Source: Nematopogon swammerdamellus
Taxonomy: Eukaryota > Arthropoda > Insecta > Lepidoptera > Adelidae
Assembly: GCA_946902875.1 (NCBI GenBank)
Contig: OX336345.1
Coordinates: forward strand, 3,193,395 to 3,257,394
Direction: 5' to 3'
Length of the DNA stretch: 64,000 bases
Shown here: positions 11,411 through 21,366 of the stretch, one piece after another
Numbering within the stretch: the first letter of the stretch is position 1
How the letters are laid out: every line of letters starts with the position of its first letter
Program-made: the position numbers and the translations under genes
Notes under the pieces: generated by a model
Database searches by the model: none
The model's input: only the letters and a program-made list of their open reading frames with translations
Told to the model about the DNA's origin: nothing

Positions 11411-11905
11411 GATTAACACTAACCGGTTCTGTGGGTCTTTTATTCACAGAACCGGGAAAATGTGGAACGCACTCCCTGCACATCAATTTCCTCCCAAGTA
11501 CCTAGAACTGTCTTACGGCGAGTGTATTTCCTGAATCCTTTAACCTGGGTGTCTTCAAGCATCGCGTCGTATTAACGGGCTAGACAGCCTAGCAACAGTC
11601 CGCAAATCTGCTGGCATGGCACCTAACTGAGCGTGGTTTCGCGAGGAGAGGTGATTTTGGCTCTTTCGACTGCACCATTGGTCTCTCGGCATTGCCACGC
11701 ATGCTAATTTACATAAAAAAATTTAAAAAAAGTACCTACAGCCTGGGGTGTTTTTTCAAAAGGGCCGCGAAAAGGGTCCTGTCAGGCCGGTATGGCATTC
11801 GCATTTCCCATATGCATCACATAGGTAATGTCCATGATCATCGTTATACACCTACTTACATTTATTTATTTATTTATTTTTTATTTATTTATTTCTTCAT
11901 CATCT
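11405..11905 (+). mobile_element. CR1-like LINE 3' end with (TTTA)n tail
   Basis: The frame through 11450 reads GKMWNALPAHQFPPKYLELS. After a break, CTGTCAGGCCGGTATGGCAT (about 11779) matches the LINE ends at 44281-44550 and 57005-57125. It finishes in TTTA repeats at about 11860-11895. An inserted segment (about 11585-11705) is shared with 32800-32960 in reverse. Confidence 0.7.
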
Positions 11906-12256
11906 GTAGGTACACAAGATACACTTAGGTTCGTCATTTAAGTTGTAAGCAAAAAATAGGCCATCGTCAAAAATTTAATACACAACACAGAATTATTTAA
12001 TATAACGCACCTATAACTAACAAAATGTCAATAAAATAAAAATTAAAAAAAATTATAATAAAAAATAAAAATAAAAAATAACTCGTCAAAAGAATGTACG
12101 AACTAAATAACAATTGTCAAAAAATGTCAGAGAATTAAAACTACAGTTAAAAACTAAATTATTTCAGTCACATTAAAAATATAAATTAGAATTAGGTCAA
12201 AAATCACAAGAATATATAAAATAAAAATAGAAAGAATTGTAAATGACTAGAAAAGA

Positions 12257-12900
12257 CTAGAGAAATTTATCACAGTTGGTGTCCGTCAGTTTATAGTAAC
12301 TTTTTACTATTAGCAAATCTTTCACTTTGACTTCGAATTCGTGATCATTGAGATCACGAATTGCCAGTGGTAGTTTATTATAAAATTTTATACTATTGCA
12401 GACAAAACTTTTAGAAACCTTCGTTAGTCTATGCTGAATGTTTTGGATGTTCTCACGATTTCTGGTATTATAATTGTGTACTTGGGAATGTTGCGGAGTG
12501 AGATGTATATTTTTTCTTGCATATAGTAAATTCTGATAAATATATGCACTATATAATGTCATTACCTTTAGGTCCTTGAAGACTTCACGACATGAATCCC
12601 TAGGCTTCAGGCTACGTATGTGACGGATAGCACGTTTTTGAAGTACAAAAATTCTATTTACCTTAGCAGCCGTACCCCAAAACATAAGTCCGTACGTCAT
12701 AATGCTGTGAAAATAAGCATAGTATACCAGTCTAGCAGCTTTTTCACCTCCTATCTCTCTAATTTTTTTTATAGCGTAGCAAGCAGAGCTCAACTTTTTG
12801 GCCACTTTGTCTATGTGACCCTCCCAATTCAATTTTTCGTCCATCTTTATTCCTAGGAAATCAATTTCTTTTTGACAGTATTCAATGACATGTCTTTGAG
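12257..12900 (-). pseudogene. LINE ORF2 C-terminal part (shifted frame)
   Basis: From about 12900 the frame reads RHVIEYCQKEIDFLGIKMDE and continues through KLNWEGHIDKVAKKL and LVYYAYFHSIMTYGLMFWG. These are the thumb and C-terminal region of reverse transcriptase, ending at 12257. The frame is offset by one from the upstream ORF2, so a single-base indel near 12900 separates the YADD/FADD core from this part. A restored element would have both in one protein; here translation would stop at 12853. Confidence 0.8.
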
Positions 12901-15264
12901 AACCCTCAAAACTTCAGTTCCTTCATTATTTGTTCCAAGTCCCAGGGCAAATCGAATCACGTTAGTTTTTTTCACATTTAATAATAAGTTGTTACACTCA
13001 AACCACAGCGCCAGAGACTGTAATACCTTTTTAATCGACTTACATAGTTCTTCTTCGTCTCCGTGTTTAAATAAAAAGTTTGTATCATCTGCAAACATGA
13101 CGATGTTACAGGCGTCCTCGTTATTAATACAGACACTAAGGTCATTTATGTAGACTAAAAATAATAATGGTCCTAAAATGGAGCCTTGGGGTACACCTAG
13201 ACCAATTTTTAATTGTGAAGACCTCTCTCCATTCAATTCACAAACTTGTTGTCGATTTGATAAATAAGACCTGAACATTTGTAATTCCAGTCCTCTAACG
13301 CCATAGTGATCGAGTTTTTGTAATAAAATATCATGCTGGACGCAGTCAAACGCTTTAGATAGGTCGCAAAAGATACCATATGTCCTTTGCGAGCCATCCA
13401 GGGCGATCAGTATGTCTTTTAACATATTACTAATTGCATCGCTTGTCGATTTACCTTTTTGGAATCCAAATTGCCGAGAATTTAATACTTTATTATCATT
13501 TAAAAAATTAACTAAACGCGACGCCAATGCCTTTTCAAAAATTTTACTAAATACAGGCAAGAGGGAAATTGGTCTATAGTTTTGTGCGTCAGCATGAGAT
13601 CCCTTTTTATAAAGGGGAATCACCCGAGCCAATTTTAATTCATCTGGAAATACACCACTACTAATGCATTCATTTATTGTCGCGGTCAAAGGTTCAATAA
13701 TTTCATGAGATATCATTTTTAGTATCTTGGGAGATAAGTACCAGAGATCAAGAGATGCTTTAGGTTTCATTTTTTTAAGTATACCTTTAATTTCGTCACA
13801 AGTTACTGGAGCAAACTTCGCTGTATTTATATTCTTTTGCTCATATTTTTCCAAAAAAATGTTTGCATTGTTTACGCTAGAATTTAATTCATTGGTTAAG
13901 GTGTTCGCTATGGTACAGAAGTACTTATTAAAGTAGTTAGCCACTTCATTCTGATTAGTAATGGGCTCGTGATTTTCAGTGACAAGCTTAATTAGTTTAG
14001 CCTCCTCAGTGACCCTCCTACCTGTTTCCTCTTTTATAATTTCCCAGGCTTTTTTAATTTTATTATCTGCCGCCTCAATTCGATCTCTGTGTAAGATGTG
14101 TTTGGCCTGTTGAGATACTTTTTTAAATATTTTGCTGTAAATAGATACATACTTCCTCAATTGACTGTTATTATATTGCCGGAGCAAATCATATAGAAGA
14201 AATAATTTTTCACGTGACTTACGAATGCCCGGAGTTGCCCAGTGAGAGAAACTAACTTTGTTACCATTTTTTTTTTCTTTAACGGGTAGATGGGTATCAA
14301 GATGATGCCTTAGTACTTTGAAAAAACCTTTAAATTCCAAATGTTCATATTGGTGTAAGTCGCGTTTTAGCGCAAGTTCTAGTTGTTTTACATTTTGAGG
14401 TCTGATAAGCCGGTATTTTTTACGAATTGGTTTACCTTTGTCCATATTTATGACTACCTTAATTAATTGCCCATAGTGGTCCGATTTTATATTATTTATT
14501 ATTTTAGAGTATGATGTGTCAAGATCACTAAATATATTGTCAATACAAGATTTTGAAGTGGATGTGACTCTGGTGTAATCAAATATTTTTTGCTTTAAAT
14601 GAAAACTATCTAATAAGTCCGATAAGTCATGAGGTGAGCTTGGATCCAATGGGAATGACAGATTGAAGTCACCGCAGAGCACGATAGCTTTATTGTTATT
14701 TTTACTAAGTTTGTGGAGACACTCTTCAAGTTTTTCTTTAAAAAACGTAAGTGCAGAGGAAGGCGAGCGGTAGACTACTAGTACAAATAGTTCATTCGAC
14801 TCTATACAACTAACCTCGAACGATTTGTCCACTGATAGATTGACTATATCAGGCCTATTTTTTGCTTTAAAACTATTCTTAATTATTATCATAGTTCCAC
14901 CTCTTATAGCTTTTTTTCTGTGACTACTACTTATTATCTTGTACTCTTTTACTCCGTGTACTGCTACTTCTTCTTCTCTCAGCCATGTTTCCGAAATACA
15001 GAATACATCAATGTTCAGTTCCTTTAAGCACAGATCTAGCTGTAAGTTTTTACTACGTAATCCCTGGATATTTTGGTGCCCTATGACAATACTGCTCTTA
15101 CTGTTACGAATATTATGTTTAAAGCTATGAGGATTCTTTACAACACATTTGATCTCATGTTCATTATTTTCAATTACATTACTTAAGTCATTACCTACAG
15201 TTATACAATGTATGCTTTGTCCACCTTTTGCAGGTGGGTCACTTATAAAAAATTCGAGGTGGTT
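12853..15264 (-). CDS. LINE ORF2: endonuclease-reverse transcriptase (broken)
   Basis: The frame is open from 15264 to the stop at 12853; its first ATG is at 14892, too late to include the whole endonuclease. The AP-endonuclease signature runs from GHQNIQGLRSKNL and FCISETWL through LCGDFNLSF to KSDHYGQL (the SDH catalytic motif). Reverse transcriptase motifs follow: NYRPISLLPVFSKIFEK, DLSKAFDCVQHDILL, GVPQGSILGPLLFL and MFADDTNFLF (catalytic FADD). Together they would nick DNA and copy the element's RNA into the target. A stop just upstream of 15264 and the frameshift near 12900 make it non-functional as read. The family assignment to the CR1 group is inference from motif style. Confidence 0.88.
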   Translation of the reverse strand, partial: NHLEFFISDPPAKGGQSIHCITVGNDLSNVIENNEHEIKCVVKNPHSFKHNIRNSKSSIVIGHQNIQGLRSKNLQLDLCLKELNIDVFCISETWLREEEVAVHGVKEYKIISSSHRKKAIRGGTMIIIKNSFKAKNRPDIVNLSVDKSFEVSCIESNELFVLVVYRSPSSALTFFKEKLEECLHKLSKNNNKAIVLCGDFNLSFPLDPSSPHDLSDLLDSFHLKQKIFDYTRVTSTSKSCIDNIFSDLDTSYSKIINNIKSDHYGQLIKVVINMDKGKPIRKKYRLIRPQNVKQLELALKRDLHQYEHLEFKGFFKVLRHHLDTHLPVKEKKNGNKVSFSHWATPGIRKSREKLFLLYDLLRQYNNSQLRKYVSIYSKIFKKVSQQAKHILHRDRIEAADNKIKKAWEIIKEETGRRVTEEAKLIKLVTENHEPITNQNEVANYFNKYFCTIANTLTNELNSSVNNANIFLEKYEQKNINTAKFAPVTCDEIKGILKKMKPKASLDLWYLSPKILKMISHEIIEPLTATINECISSGVFPDELKLARVIPLYKKGSHADAQNYRPISLLPVFSKIFEKALASRLVNFLNDNKVLNSRQFGFQKGKSTSDAISNMLKDILIALDGSQRTYGIFCDLSKAFDCVQHDILLQKLDHYGVRGLELQMFRSYLSNRQQVCELNGERSSQLKIGLGVPQGSILGPLLFLVYINDLSVCINNEDACNIVMFADDTNFLFKHGDEEELCKSIKKVLQSLALWFECNNLLLNVKKTNVIRFALGLGTNNEGTEVLRVLKDMSLNTVKKKLIS

Positions 15265-15395
15265 TTACATACTCGCAGGCTCGATTTGCATACAGATTTA
15301 TTCGCATATAAAATTTGCTTTGTCAGTTCTGTTGTTCCCTTGTCAGATAGCATGTTATTTTTGTACAATAATTTGTCTTCCCCATTAATTTCTAT

Positions 15396-16106
15396 CTATA
15401 TGACATTTTGTACCATCTTGGTGCGAGCTAGCACAACATTATTTACTGCAGTGATATTATTGTTTATCTTTATGGAGTCTACATGACTGTGTTTTACATA
15501 TGCTAAGGAACTCATATACAGTGTTAGGCCTAGGTCGTTACAGACATTCATTGCTTCATCGATACATTTGATGTATTTATTTACTTTTCGATTCATGCTG
15601 CTGTCTCCTGCTACAATAGCTACACTGTCACCTACCTGAAGCGTTTTTACATGATTTCGTAAATCTTTGACAATTTCCTGAAGTGAAGCACCTGGTTTGC
15701 AGATGCTCGTTGCATCATAGACGGCTTGTAGTTTCTTAGAGATATTAAGGCCATATTTGTCAGCTAAGATGCACAATTTTGGCTTTCGAACAGAGTCAGT
15801 CGTGATTTTAGAGTCTAATGTAATACTAGTGACCACGGCAGTCTTTACACAAGTTGGCATAGTTGCATTTGTTCTATTTATAACATTACATTCCTGTTTT
15901 GTGCTTTCAGCTTGTCTACCATTTTTGTTTTGGCACTTCTTATTGTCTTTCCTAGTTTTCACACTTTTTTTCACTCGTCCACTTGGGGGTTTTGAGTCAT
16001 TATACTGACCCTCGGTCATTGGAGGGTCATTGGGTTGAGCGTTGGCAGGTGCAGATGTGGCAATGCCATCGACACTCCCAGCGGCGAAGGTGAAGCGATG
16101 CCACAT
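15396..16106 (-). CDS. LINE ORF1 protein (esterase-like?)
   Basis: 236 codons from a true ATG at 16106. The first 80 residues are basic and Ser/Thr/Asn-rich (GRVKKSVKTRKDNKKCQNKN). The second half, from KPKLCILADKYGLNI through SVAIVAGDSSMNRKVNKYIK, has the strand-helix pattern of the SGNH/GDSL-esterase-like domains seen in ORF1 of some CR1 elements, with GDSS in the place of the nucleophile block. In that family ORF1 is an RNA-binding chaperone. There is no CCHC knuckle. The esterase reading is tentative; the position just upstream of ORF2 is the firmer evidence. Confidence 0.7.
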   Translation of the reverse strand: MWHRFTFAAGSVDGIATSAPANAQPNDPPMTEGQYNDSKPPSGRVKKSVKTRKDNKKCQNKNGRQAESTKQECNVINRTNATMPTCVKTAVVTSITLDSKITTDSVRKPKLCILADKYGLNISKKLQAVYDATSICKPGASLQEIVKDLRNHVKTLQVGDSVAIVAGDSSMNRKVNKYIKCIDEAMNVCNDLGLTLYMSSLAYVKHSHVDSIKINNNITAVNNVVLARTKMVQNVI

Positions 16107-16368
16107 GTCGCGCTATCCATAAAAAAAAACTTCGAATCAGCAGTGGTCTTAAGGCCCTGGTTAAAGAAAAAATTCACAGATCTCGTGCATTACACGACCT
16201 TCGAGGTACATTGAAAATGAACTCAACAAAATAAAAAAAAAATTTTACATTTATATACTTTTTAATATTTTTCAAAAACACAAGCAGCTTAAAAAATTTA
16301 AACTAAAATTTAGACAGAAAAAGAGATAAGCTTAACATTATGTCTAACTAAAGTAACAAATTAATAAA

Positions 16369-16566
16369 TCCTTACCTATAATAAAATCCAACGTCTGCTT
16401 TCTGTATGTCTGAGTGTCTGTCTGTCCGCTTATAACTCGAGAACCACTGAACCGATTTTAATAAAACAAAATTCTACGGATAGCTTGATTCTTCCCATCA
16501 ACTATAGGCTACTTACTATCACGCTAAATGGTTTATGAGGGTAGCAGTGAAGTGAAATATGAGAGC
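16369..16566 (+). mobile_element. Helitron-like element, 3' end missing
   Basis: TCCTTACCTATAATAAAATC after an A starts the copy. It matches its relatives up to GTGAAATATGAGAGC and then diverges before the GCGGAGCCGC...CTAG end. Confidence 0.65.
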
Positions 16567-16639
16567 ACTTGGCAATATTTGTATGTAACGGACACGGAAT
16601 CATTCACCCGAGTAAGAACCGATGACATTACAATATCTT

Positions 16640-16690
16640 GAAGGGGGAGGGGAGAGGGGGGGGGGGGGGGGGGGGAGGGGGGGGGGGGGT
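16640..16690 (+). repeat. Poly-G tract (potential G-quadruplex)
   Basis: More than 40 G within about 50 bases, broken only by a few A. Such runs satisfy any G4 rule and are error-prone in sequencing, so the exact length is unreliable. A second, shorter G run lies at about 17256-17274. Confidence 0.85.
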
Positions 16691-16954
16691 AAGTAGTAAG
16701 TAGAGGCATATAGGGAGGGGGGTGAGGGAGGGGCGGGAGGGGAGGTGGAGGTAGAGCGATGGAATCCCCCTTATCCTTATCCTTTCCTTTCTTCCTTACC
16801 TTTAATAAAATCCAACCTCTGCTTTCTGTCTGTCTGTATGTATGTCTGTATGTCTGTCTGTTTACCATCTTTGGGGTTGCCATATTTACTCCAAGTGTCG
16901 ATGATGGCCAGACTCAACGGAAGGGAGGGAGAGGCAGACAGATGGAGGGAGAGG

Positions 16955-17168
16955 GAGGGGGAGAGGGAGAGGGAGAGGGAGAGGGAGAGGGAGAGGGAGA
17001 GGGAGAGGGAGAGGGAGAGGGAGAGGGAGAGGGAGAGGGAGAGGGAGAGGGAGAGGGAGAGGGAGAGGGAGAGGGAGAGGGAGAGGGAGAGGGAGAGGGA
17101 GAGGGAGAGGGAGAGGGAGAGGGAGAGGGAGAGGGAGAGGGAGAGGGAGAGGGAGAGGGAGAGGGAGA
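16955..17168 (+). repeat. (GAGAGG)n hexanucleotide microsatellite
   Basis: About 35 almost uninterrupted copies. It is an all-purine strand, which can form triplex or G-rich structures. The long open frames through it (Glu-Arg or Gly-Glu repeats) are artefacts of the repeat. Confidence 0.95.
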
Positions 17169-17289
17169 AACGGAAACGGAGTGTTAAAGATTGTATGGGA
17201 ATATCGGTTTTTTTAAAGGAAAATCATAATTATAGCTACTAAAAACAAATAAATGGGGGGGGGGGGGGAGGGGGGATGGGTGTGACGGT

Positions 17290-18845
17290 GGCCTCGCCCT
17301 TAGTTACTTACTTTCTTCGTGGAGGTTTATTGTATTCCAGAATGCAGCTTAGCCTGAAGCCTCGCCGTTAGTTACTTACTTTATTTAAGAAGTTTTATCG
17401 TCGTTTATCTAAACGCCATTACTTTGATCGAGAAATCGAGAAGGTTTATCGTCTTCCAGAATACAGCTCGGCCTTCGTCCTCGCCCACAGTTACTAACTT
17501 TCATAAAGAAGGTTAATCCTCTTCATTAACGCAGCTCGGCCTTCGGCCTGACCCATGGTTTATCCTCTTCCTAAACGGAGCTCGGCCTTCGGCATCGCCC
17601 TCAGTTACTTACTTTCTTCGAGAAGGTTTATAGTCTTCCTAAACGCAGCTCGGCCTTCAGCCTCGCTCTTTGTTACTTACTTTCATCGAAAAAGTTTATC
17701 CTCTTCCTGAACGCAGCTCGGCCTTCGGCCTCGCCCTTAATTACTTTCTTTCTTAGAGATGGTTTATCGTCTTCCTAAACACAGCTCGGCCTTCGGCCTC
17801 GCCCTCAGTTACTTACTTTCTTCGAGAAGGTTTATGGTCTTCCTGAACGCAGCTCGGCCTTGGGCCTCGCCCTCATTTACTTACTTTCTTCGAGAAGGTT
17901 TATCCTCTTCCTGAACGCAGCTCGGCCTTCGGCTTCGCCCATAGTTACTTACTGTCTTCGAGAATGTTTATCGTCTTCCTGAACGCAGCTCGGCCTTCGG
18001 CTTCGCCGTTTGTTACTTGCTTTCTTCGAGAAGGTTTATAGTCTTCCTGGACGTAGCTCGGCCTTCGGTCTCGCCCTCAGTTGCGTAATTTCTTCGAGAA
18101 TATTTATGGTCTTCCTGAATGTAGCTCGGCCTTCGGCCTCGCCCTTAATTACTTACTTTCTTAGATAAGGTTTATCGTCTTCCTGAACGCAGCTCGGCCT
18201 TCGGCCTCGCCCTTAGTTACTTACTTTCTTCGAGAAGGTTTATAGTCTTCCTGAACGCAGCTCGGCCTTCGGCCTCGCCCTTAGTTACTTACATTCTTCG
18301 AGAAGGTTTATAGTCTTCCTGAACGCAGCTCGGCCTTCGGCCTCGCCCTTAGTTACTTACTTTCTTCGAGAAGGTTTATCCTGTTCCTGAACGCAGCTCA
18401 GCCTTCGGCTTCGCCCATAGTTACTTACTGTCTTCGAGAATGTTTATCGTCTTCCTGAACGCAGCTCGGCCTTCGGTCTCGCCCTCAGTTGCGTAATTTC
18501 TTCGAGAATATTTATGGTCTTCCTGAATGTAGCTCGGCCTTCGGCCTCGCCCTTAATTACTTACTTTCTTAGATAAGGTTTATCGTCTTCCTGAACGCAG
18601 CTCGGCCTTCGGCCTCGCCCTTAGTTACTTACTTTCTTCGAGAAGGTTTATAGTCTTCCTAAACGCAGCTCGGCCTTCGGCCTCGCCCTTAGTTACTTAC
18701 TTTCTTCGAGAAGGTTTATAGTCTTCCTGAACGCAGCTCGGCCTTCGGCCTCGCCCTTAGTTACTTACTTTCTTCGAGAAGGTTTATAGTCTTCCTGAAC
18801 GCAGCTCGGCCTTCGGCCTCGCCCTCAGTTACTTACTGTCTTCTT
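17290..18845 (+). repeat. 68-bp satellite array, about 20 units
   Basis: The anchor GCAGCTCGGCCTTCGGCCTC recurs at 68-base steps, for example with ctcggcc at 17717, 17785, 17853, 17921, 17989 and so on to 18805. One step (17535 to 17581) is 46 bases. The first units, from about 17290, are more diverged. The array lies inside the Helitron-like element and ends about 40 bp before its 3' terminus. Confidence 0.95.
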
Positions 18846-18902
18846 TGAAATACGAATTTCACGCGAGCGGAGCCGCGGGCTCAGCTAGTATCAAATATAA
18901 TA

Positions 18903-18955
18903 AAGGTTAGGTTAGAAGACGTGTCGCTACGCGACGCATCTTCTGATCTAACCTA
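18903..18955. repeat. Imperfect hairpin
   Basis: GGTTAGAAGACGTGTCGC pairs with GCGACGCATCTTCTGATCTAACC, with a small bulge, directly after the Helitron-like 3' end. Confidence 0.6.
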
Positions 18956-19660
18956 TATTCCTATGGATTCCTTCTGGCTCCATCATCAGGACCCTGGAAA
19001 TAACATATGACTAGAGTACTTGCGAAGACAAATCCAACGAGCCCAAACACGGTGGATTTATCATGTGTGGTTTAGGAGTTCCTATGGCTTCATTCCGGCT
19101 CCATCATCAGAACCATGGACATCATATTTTTTTTTTATGTAATCCGTTATGGGTAGCTGAGTTGGAGGGGCCGAATCGCATGCTCCGACCAGCCAATATC
19201 ACCTCCGAGAAGGTAGGTGCCATACCGGAGACTTCCCTGGATTTCTGGCTATACTGGACTAGAGGAGAACACAACCGAGGCTGCTATGCGGTCATCTTAC
19301 ATCCAGTACGGTGGTACCAAACCCAGTCGGCTACAATTTGAGCCTACCACCTAGTAAGGGGCAAGGGAAGGGACCTACAGTTTTACACCGGTTCCGAACG
19401 GTGAAGCAGCAGGTGTAGGTATGCACATAATTTTTTTCGTCAGAAAAAACTCATTGGTACACGCCGACGGGATTCGAACCGCGGACCTCTCGCATGAGAA
19501 GCCGATGCCCAAACCACTCGGCCACCCGCCGCTTTATAGCTGACAAGAGTACTTGCGAAGACAAATCCAACGAGCCCAAACACGATGGGCTTATTATGTG
19601 TAGTTTAGGAGTTCCTATGGATCCCTTCCGGCTCCATCATCAGATCAGAACCCAACTAAC
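18940..19660 (+). repeat. About 121-bp tandem repeat, split by a SINE
   Basis: GTTCCTATGG followed by a CGGCTCCATCATCAG-type motif occurs near 18957, 19078 and 19609. GAGTACTTGCGAAGACAAAT occurs near 19014 and 19550. Removing the SINE at 19128-19531 restores a spacing of about 121 bp, so the SINE landed in an existing tandem array. Confidence 0.75.
19128..19531 (-). repeat. SINE family B, full length
   Basis: On the minus strand it has a tRNA-like head with A box GGTGGCCGAGTGG and B box GGTTCGAATCC. A body follows that begins AAACTGTAGGTCCCTTCCCT, and then a poly-A tail. Other copies are at 30731-31150, 34870-35278 and 39308-39702, with truncated ones elsewhere. The head could be mistaken for a tRNA gene but is one of several dispersed copies with the same body. 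Confidence 0.9.
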
Positions 19661-20976
19661 AAACTAACAAAGTCACGTCACCCTAGGATCTGCAGAGCCG
19701 TGATTTGATTTTTCACAATTTATTTCATACATTCGGATATTCCTCCTCGCTCTCTACGCTGTTGCACTTCCAAAAGTCGATTTCACACGCTCTTAGCGAA
19801 AATGGGAAAAATTTGAGGGACCACCTACCTACAGCACGAACCATCATCGATAGACGAATGCTCTTTTTTTAAATGTCCAAAGGCTAAATCGAAGCATGTT
19901 TTTTTTATTTTTCGATTAACACATTTAGTTTTTGAGATATAAGAGATTTCGTTCGAAAAACAAATAGAATTTTTCACATTTTTGCATAAAATATTTTTTT
20001 TGCTTTTTCATTTTTTTTTTCAAAATTGACCATCTTGTAGTAAGACCAATACGCGTCTTTTGAGCCCTCAACCACACGCGTAGCCCCAAAACTCGCGACA
20101 CCAGGACGATTTCACACTCTCAGCGAAAATGGGGGGCTATACTGAAGCGATCGAGAAAACGTTTTCAATCTTAAAACCGCCAAAACTAGTGCTCCTTAGC
20201 ACTGACCTATGTTCCGGGTAATTTGTCGTCACTCCAATAGAGAAAAACGCCGTCCCGGAAGGAAAATGTACACTAACGCCGATTTGGATAAACACTACCT
20301 ACTGTGACGAAGTTATATTAGTATCACAAATTTTACAAAGTTCTTATTTAGACTACATCCGACTATTGCGCGCAAAACTTTTGGATTGTAAGATACGTCG
20401 CAATAAGACCATGAGCACAATGTAACAATCTGTGGTACAGTCTTGTATTGAGATGAAAATTTTGGCATTCTAATTAATGTTGACTATTTGACCGCTTCGC
20501 TTTGCAGAAAATATCCTATTTTTAACCATTTGTGTGAAAATCCAATACGAATCGATTGCTAATCCTCGACTTTACGGCGGCGACTAACGGCATATAGACC
20601 GTTACATATTGTACTATCTAAAAATTGATCTAAAAAAGGTATATATTAAAACAGGGTACCTATATGGGTTTTTAAATTACCGTGGTTATTAGACATTATT
20701 TTTAAAACAAAACAGCTTTACCTTACTCACTGTTATTTTAACGAGCTATGTAGCCACTTAGCTCGTTAATAACCGTGAGTAAAGCTGTTGAAAGACAGGT
20801 TACCTAATCAGAAATTGGTGTGTATTCTGTAAAAGCCTGTTTTTTTTTATATGTTGTATCCATAGGATGTTGATCACCTGAAGAAAATAAATAAAATTAC
20901 AGATTAGGATAATATCTCTGTGCTGTGGCCCGCCAGAAAACAAGTTCAAGTATCGCTGCCTTATTGGCTCATAACA
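19661..20976. other. No gene seen; one long hairpin
   Basis: No coding pattern. At about 20712-20799 an imperfect stem of about 30 bp (acagctttac...aacgagcta and its complement) could fold. A T-rich segment lies at about 19865-20030. Confidence 0.45.
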
Positions 20977-21366
20977 GTCAGCCTCGATAGCTCAGTGGTG
21001 CAGACAGTCAACTGTCGCTATTGAATGTTAAGCAACGCTGGGTGCGGTCAGTACTTGGATGGGTGACCGCTGACCGTTGGAGGCTGACCGAGGTTCGGAT
21101 TCCTCGTAAAACTATAGGTCCCTTTCCTCCTAATCTTACTTGGTGGTAGGGTTTAACCCGCCCGGGTTGGTACCACCGCACTGAATGAAACGTCGGTCAA
21201 AACGGCTATGTAAATAGTTTGTGTTTTTCGACCAGTTCAGTGTAGCCGGCACGATCAAAGGGGGAAGCACTGACATGGCACCTAGTTCACCCGGTGTTAT
21301 GGGCTGACATCACGGAGTTGTGGGTGATGTAGCCAACCGTGTCAGTTTCCATAAAAAAAAAAAAAA
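20977..21366 (+). repeat. SINE family A: tRNA/5S rRNA chimeric head, full length
   Basis: The head GTCAGCCTCGATAGCTCAGTGG carries a tRNA-type A box (TAGCTCAGTGG). It runs into GTTAAGCAACGCTGGG and CGGTCAGTACTTGGATGGGT, which closely match the 3' half of insect 5S rRNA. A tRNA-type B box, GAGGTTCGGATTCC, follows. The body (AAACTATAGGTCCC..., CACCGCACTGAATGAAACG, TGATGTAGCCAACCGTG) ends in CAGTTTCCAT and a poly-A tail. Such elements are transcribed by RNA polymerase III and moved by LINE enzymes in trans. Confidence 0.9.

Larger units (their letters stand above)
12240..16130 (-). mobile_element. Nearly full-length CR1-like LINE
   Basis: Minus-strand order is ORF1 (16106-15396), ORF2 with an AP-type endonuclease and reverse transcriptase (15264-12853), then the C-terminal part in a shifted frame (about 12900-12257). 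The 3' flank is A/T-rich with AAATAAAA-type repeats near 12040-12080. The C-terminal HNYNTRNR and FYNKLP motifs are typical of arthropod CR1-group elements. Two breaks (a frameshift near 12900 and a stop upstream of 15264) suggest it is recently inactive rather than ancient. Confidence 0.85.
16793..18888 (+). mobile_element. Helitron-like element carrying a satellite array
   Basis: The left end TCCTTACCTTTAATAAAATC and the right end GCGGAGCCGCGGGC...AGCTAG+T match the termini of the 216-236 bp copies. Here the ends lie 2.1 kb apart and enclose a hexanucleotide tract (16955-17168) and an array of 68-bp repeats (17290-18845). It is non-autonomous: there is no Rep/helicase frame. The alternative is a chance juxtaposition of two broken copies, but a conserved 3' end directly after the last satellite unit argues against that. 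Confidence 0.6.

Noticed and set aside
16745..17242. 165- and 142-codon ORFs
   Set aside because: They are Glu/Arg and Gly/Glu runs read from the (GAGAGG)n microsatellite.
17290..18845. CRISPR-like array
   Set aside because: The whole 68-bp unit repeats without unique spacers, in an animal genome; it is a satellite.
20998..21100. 5S rRNA gene
   Set aside because: Only the 3' half of 5S is present, between tRNA-type boxes, and it recurs in a dispersed SINE.
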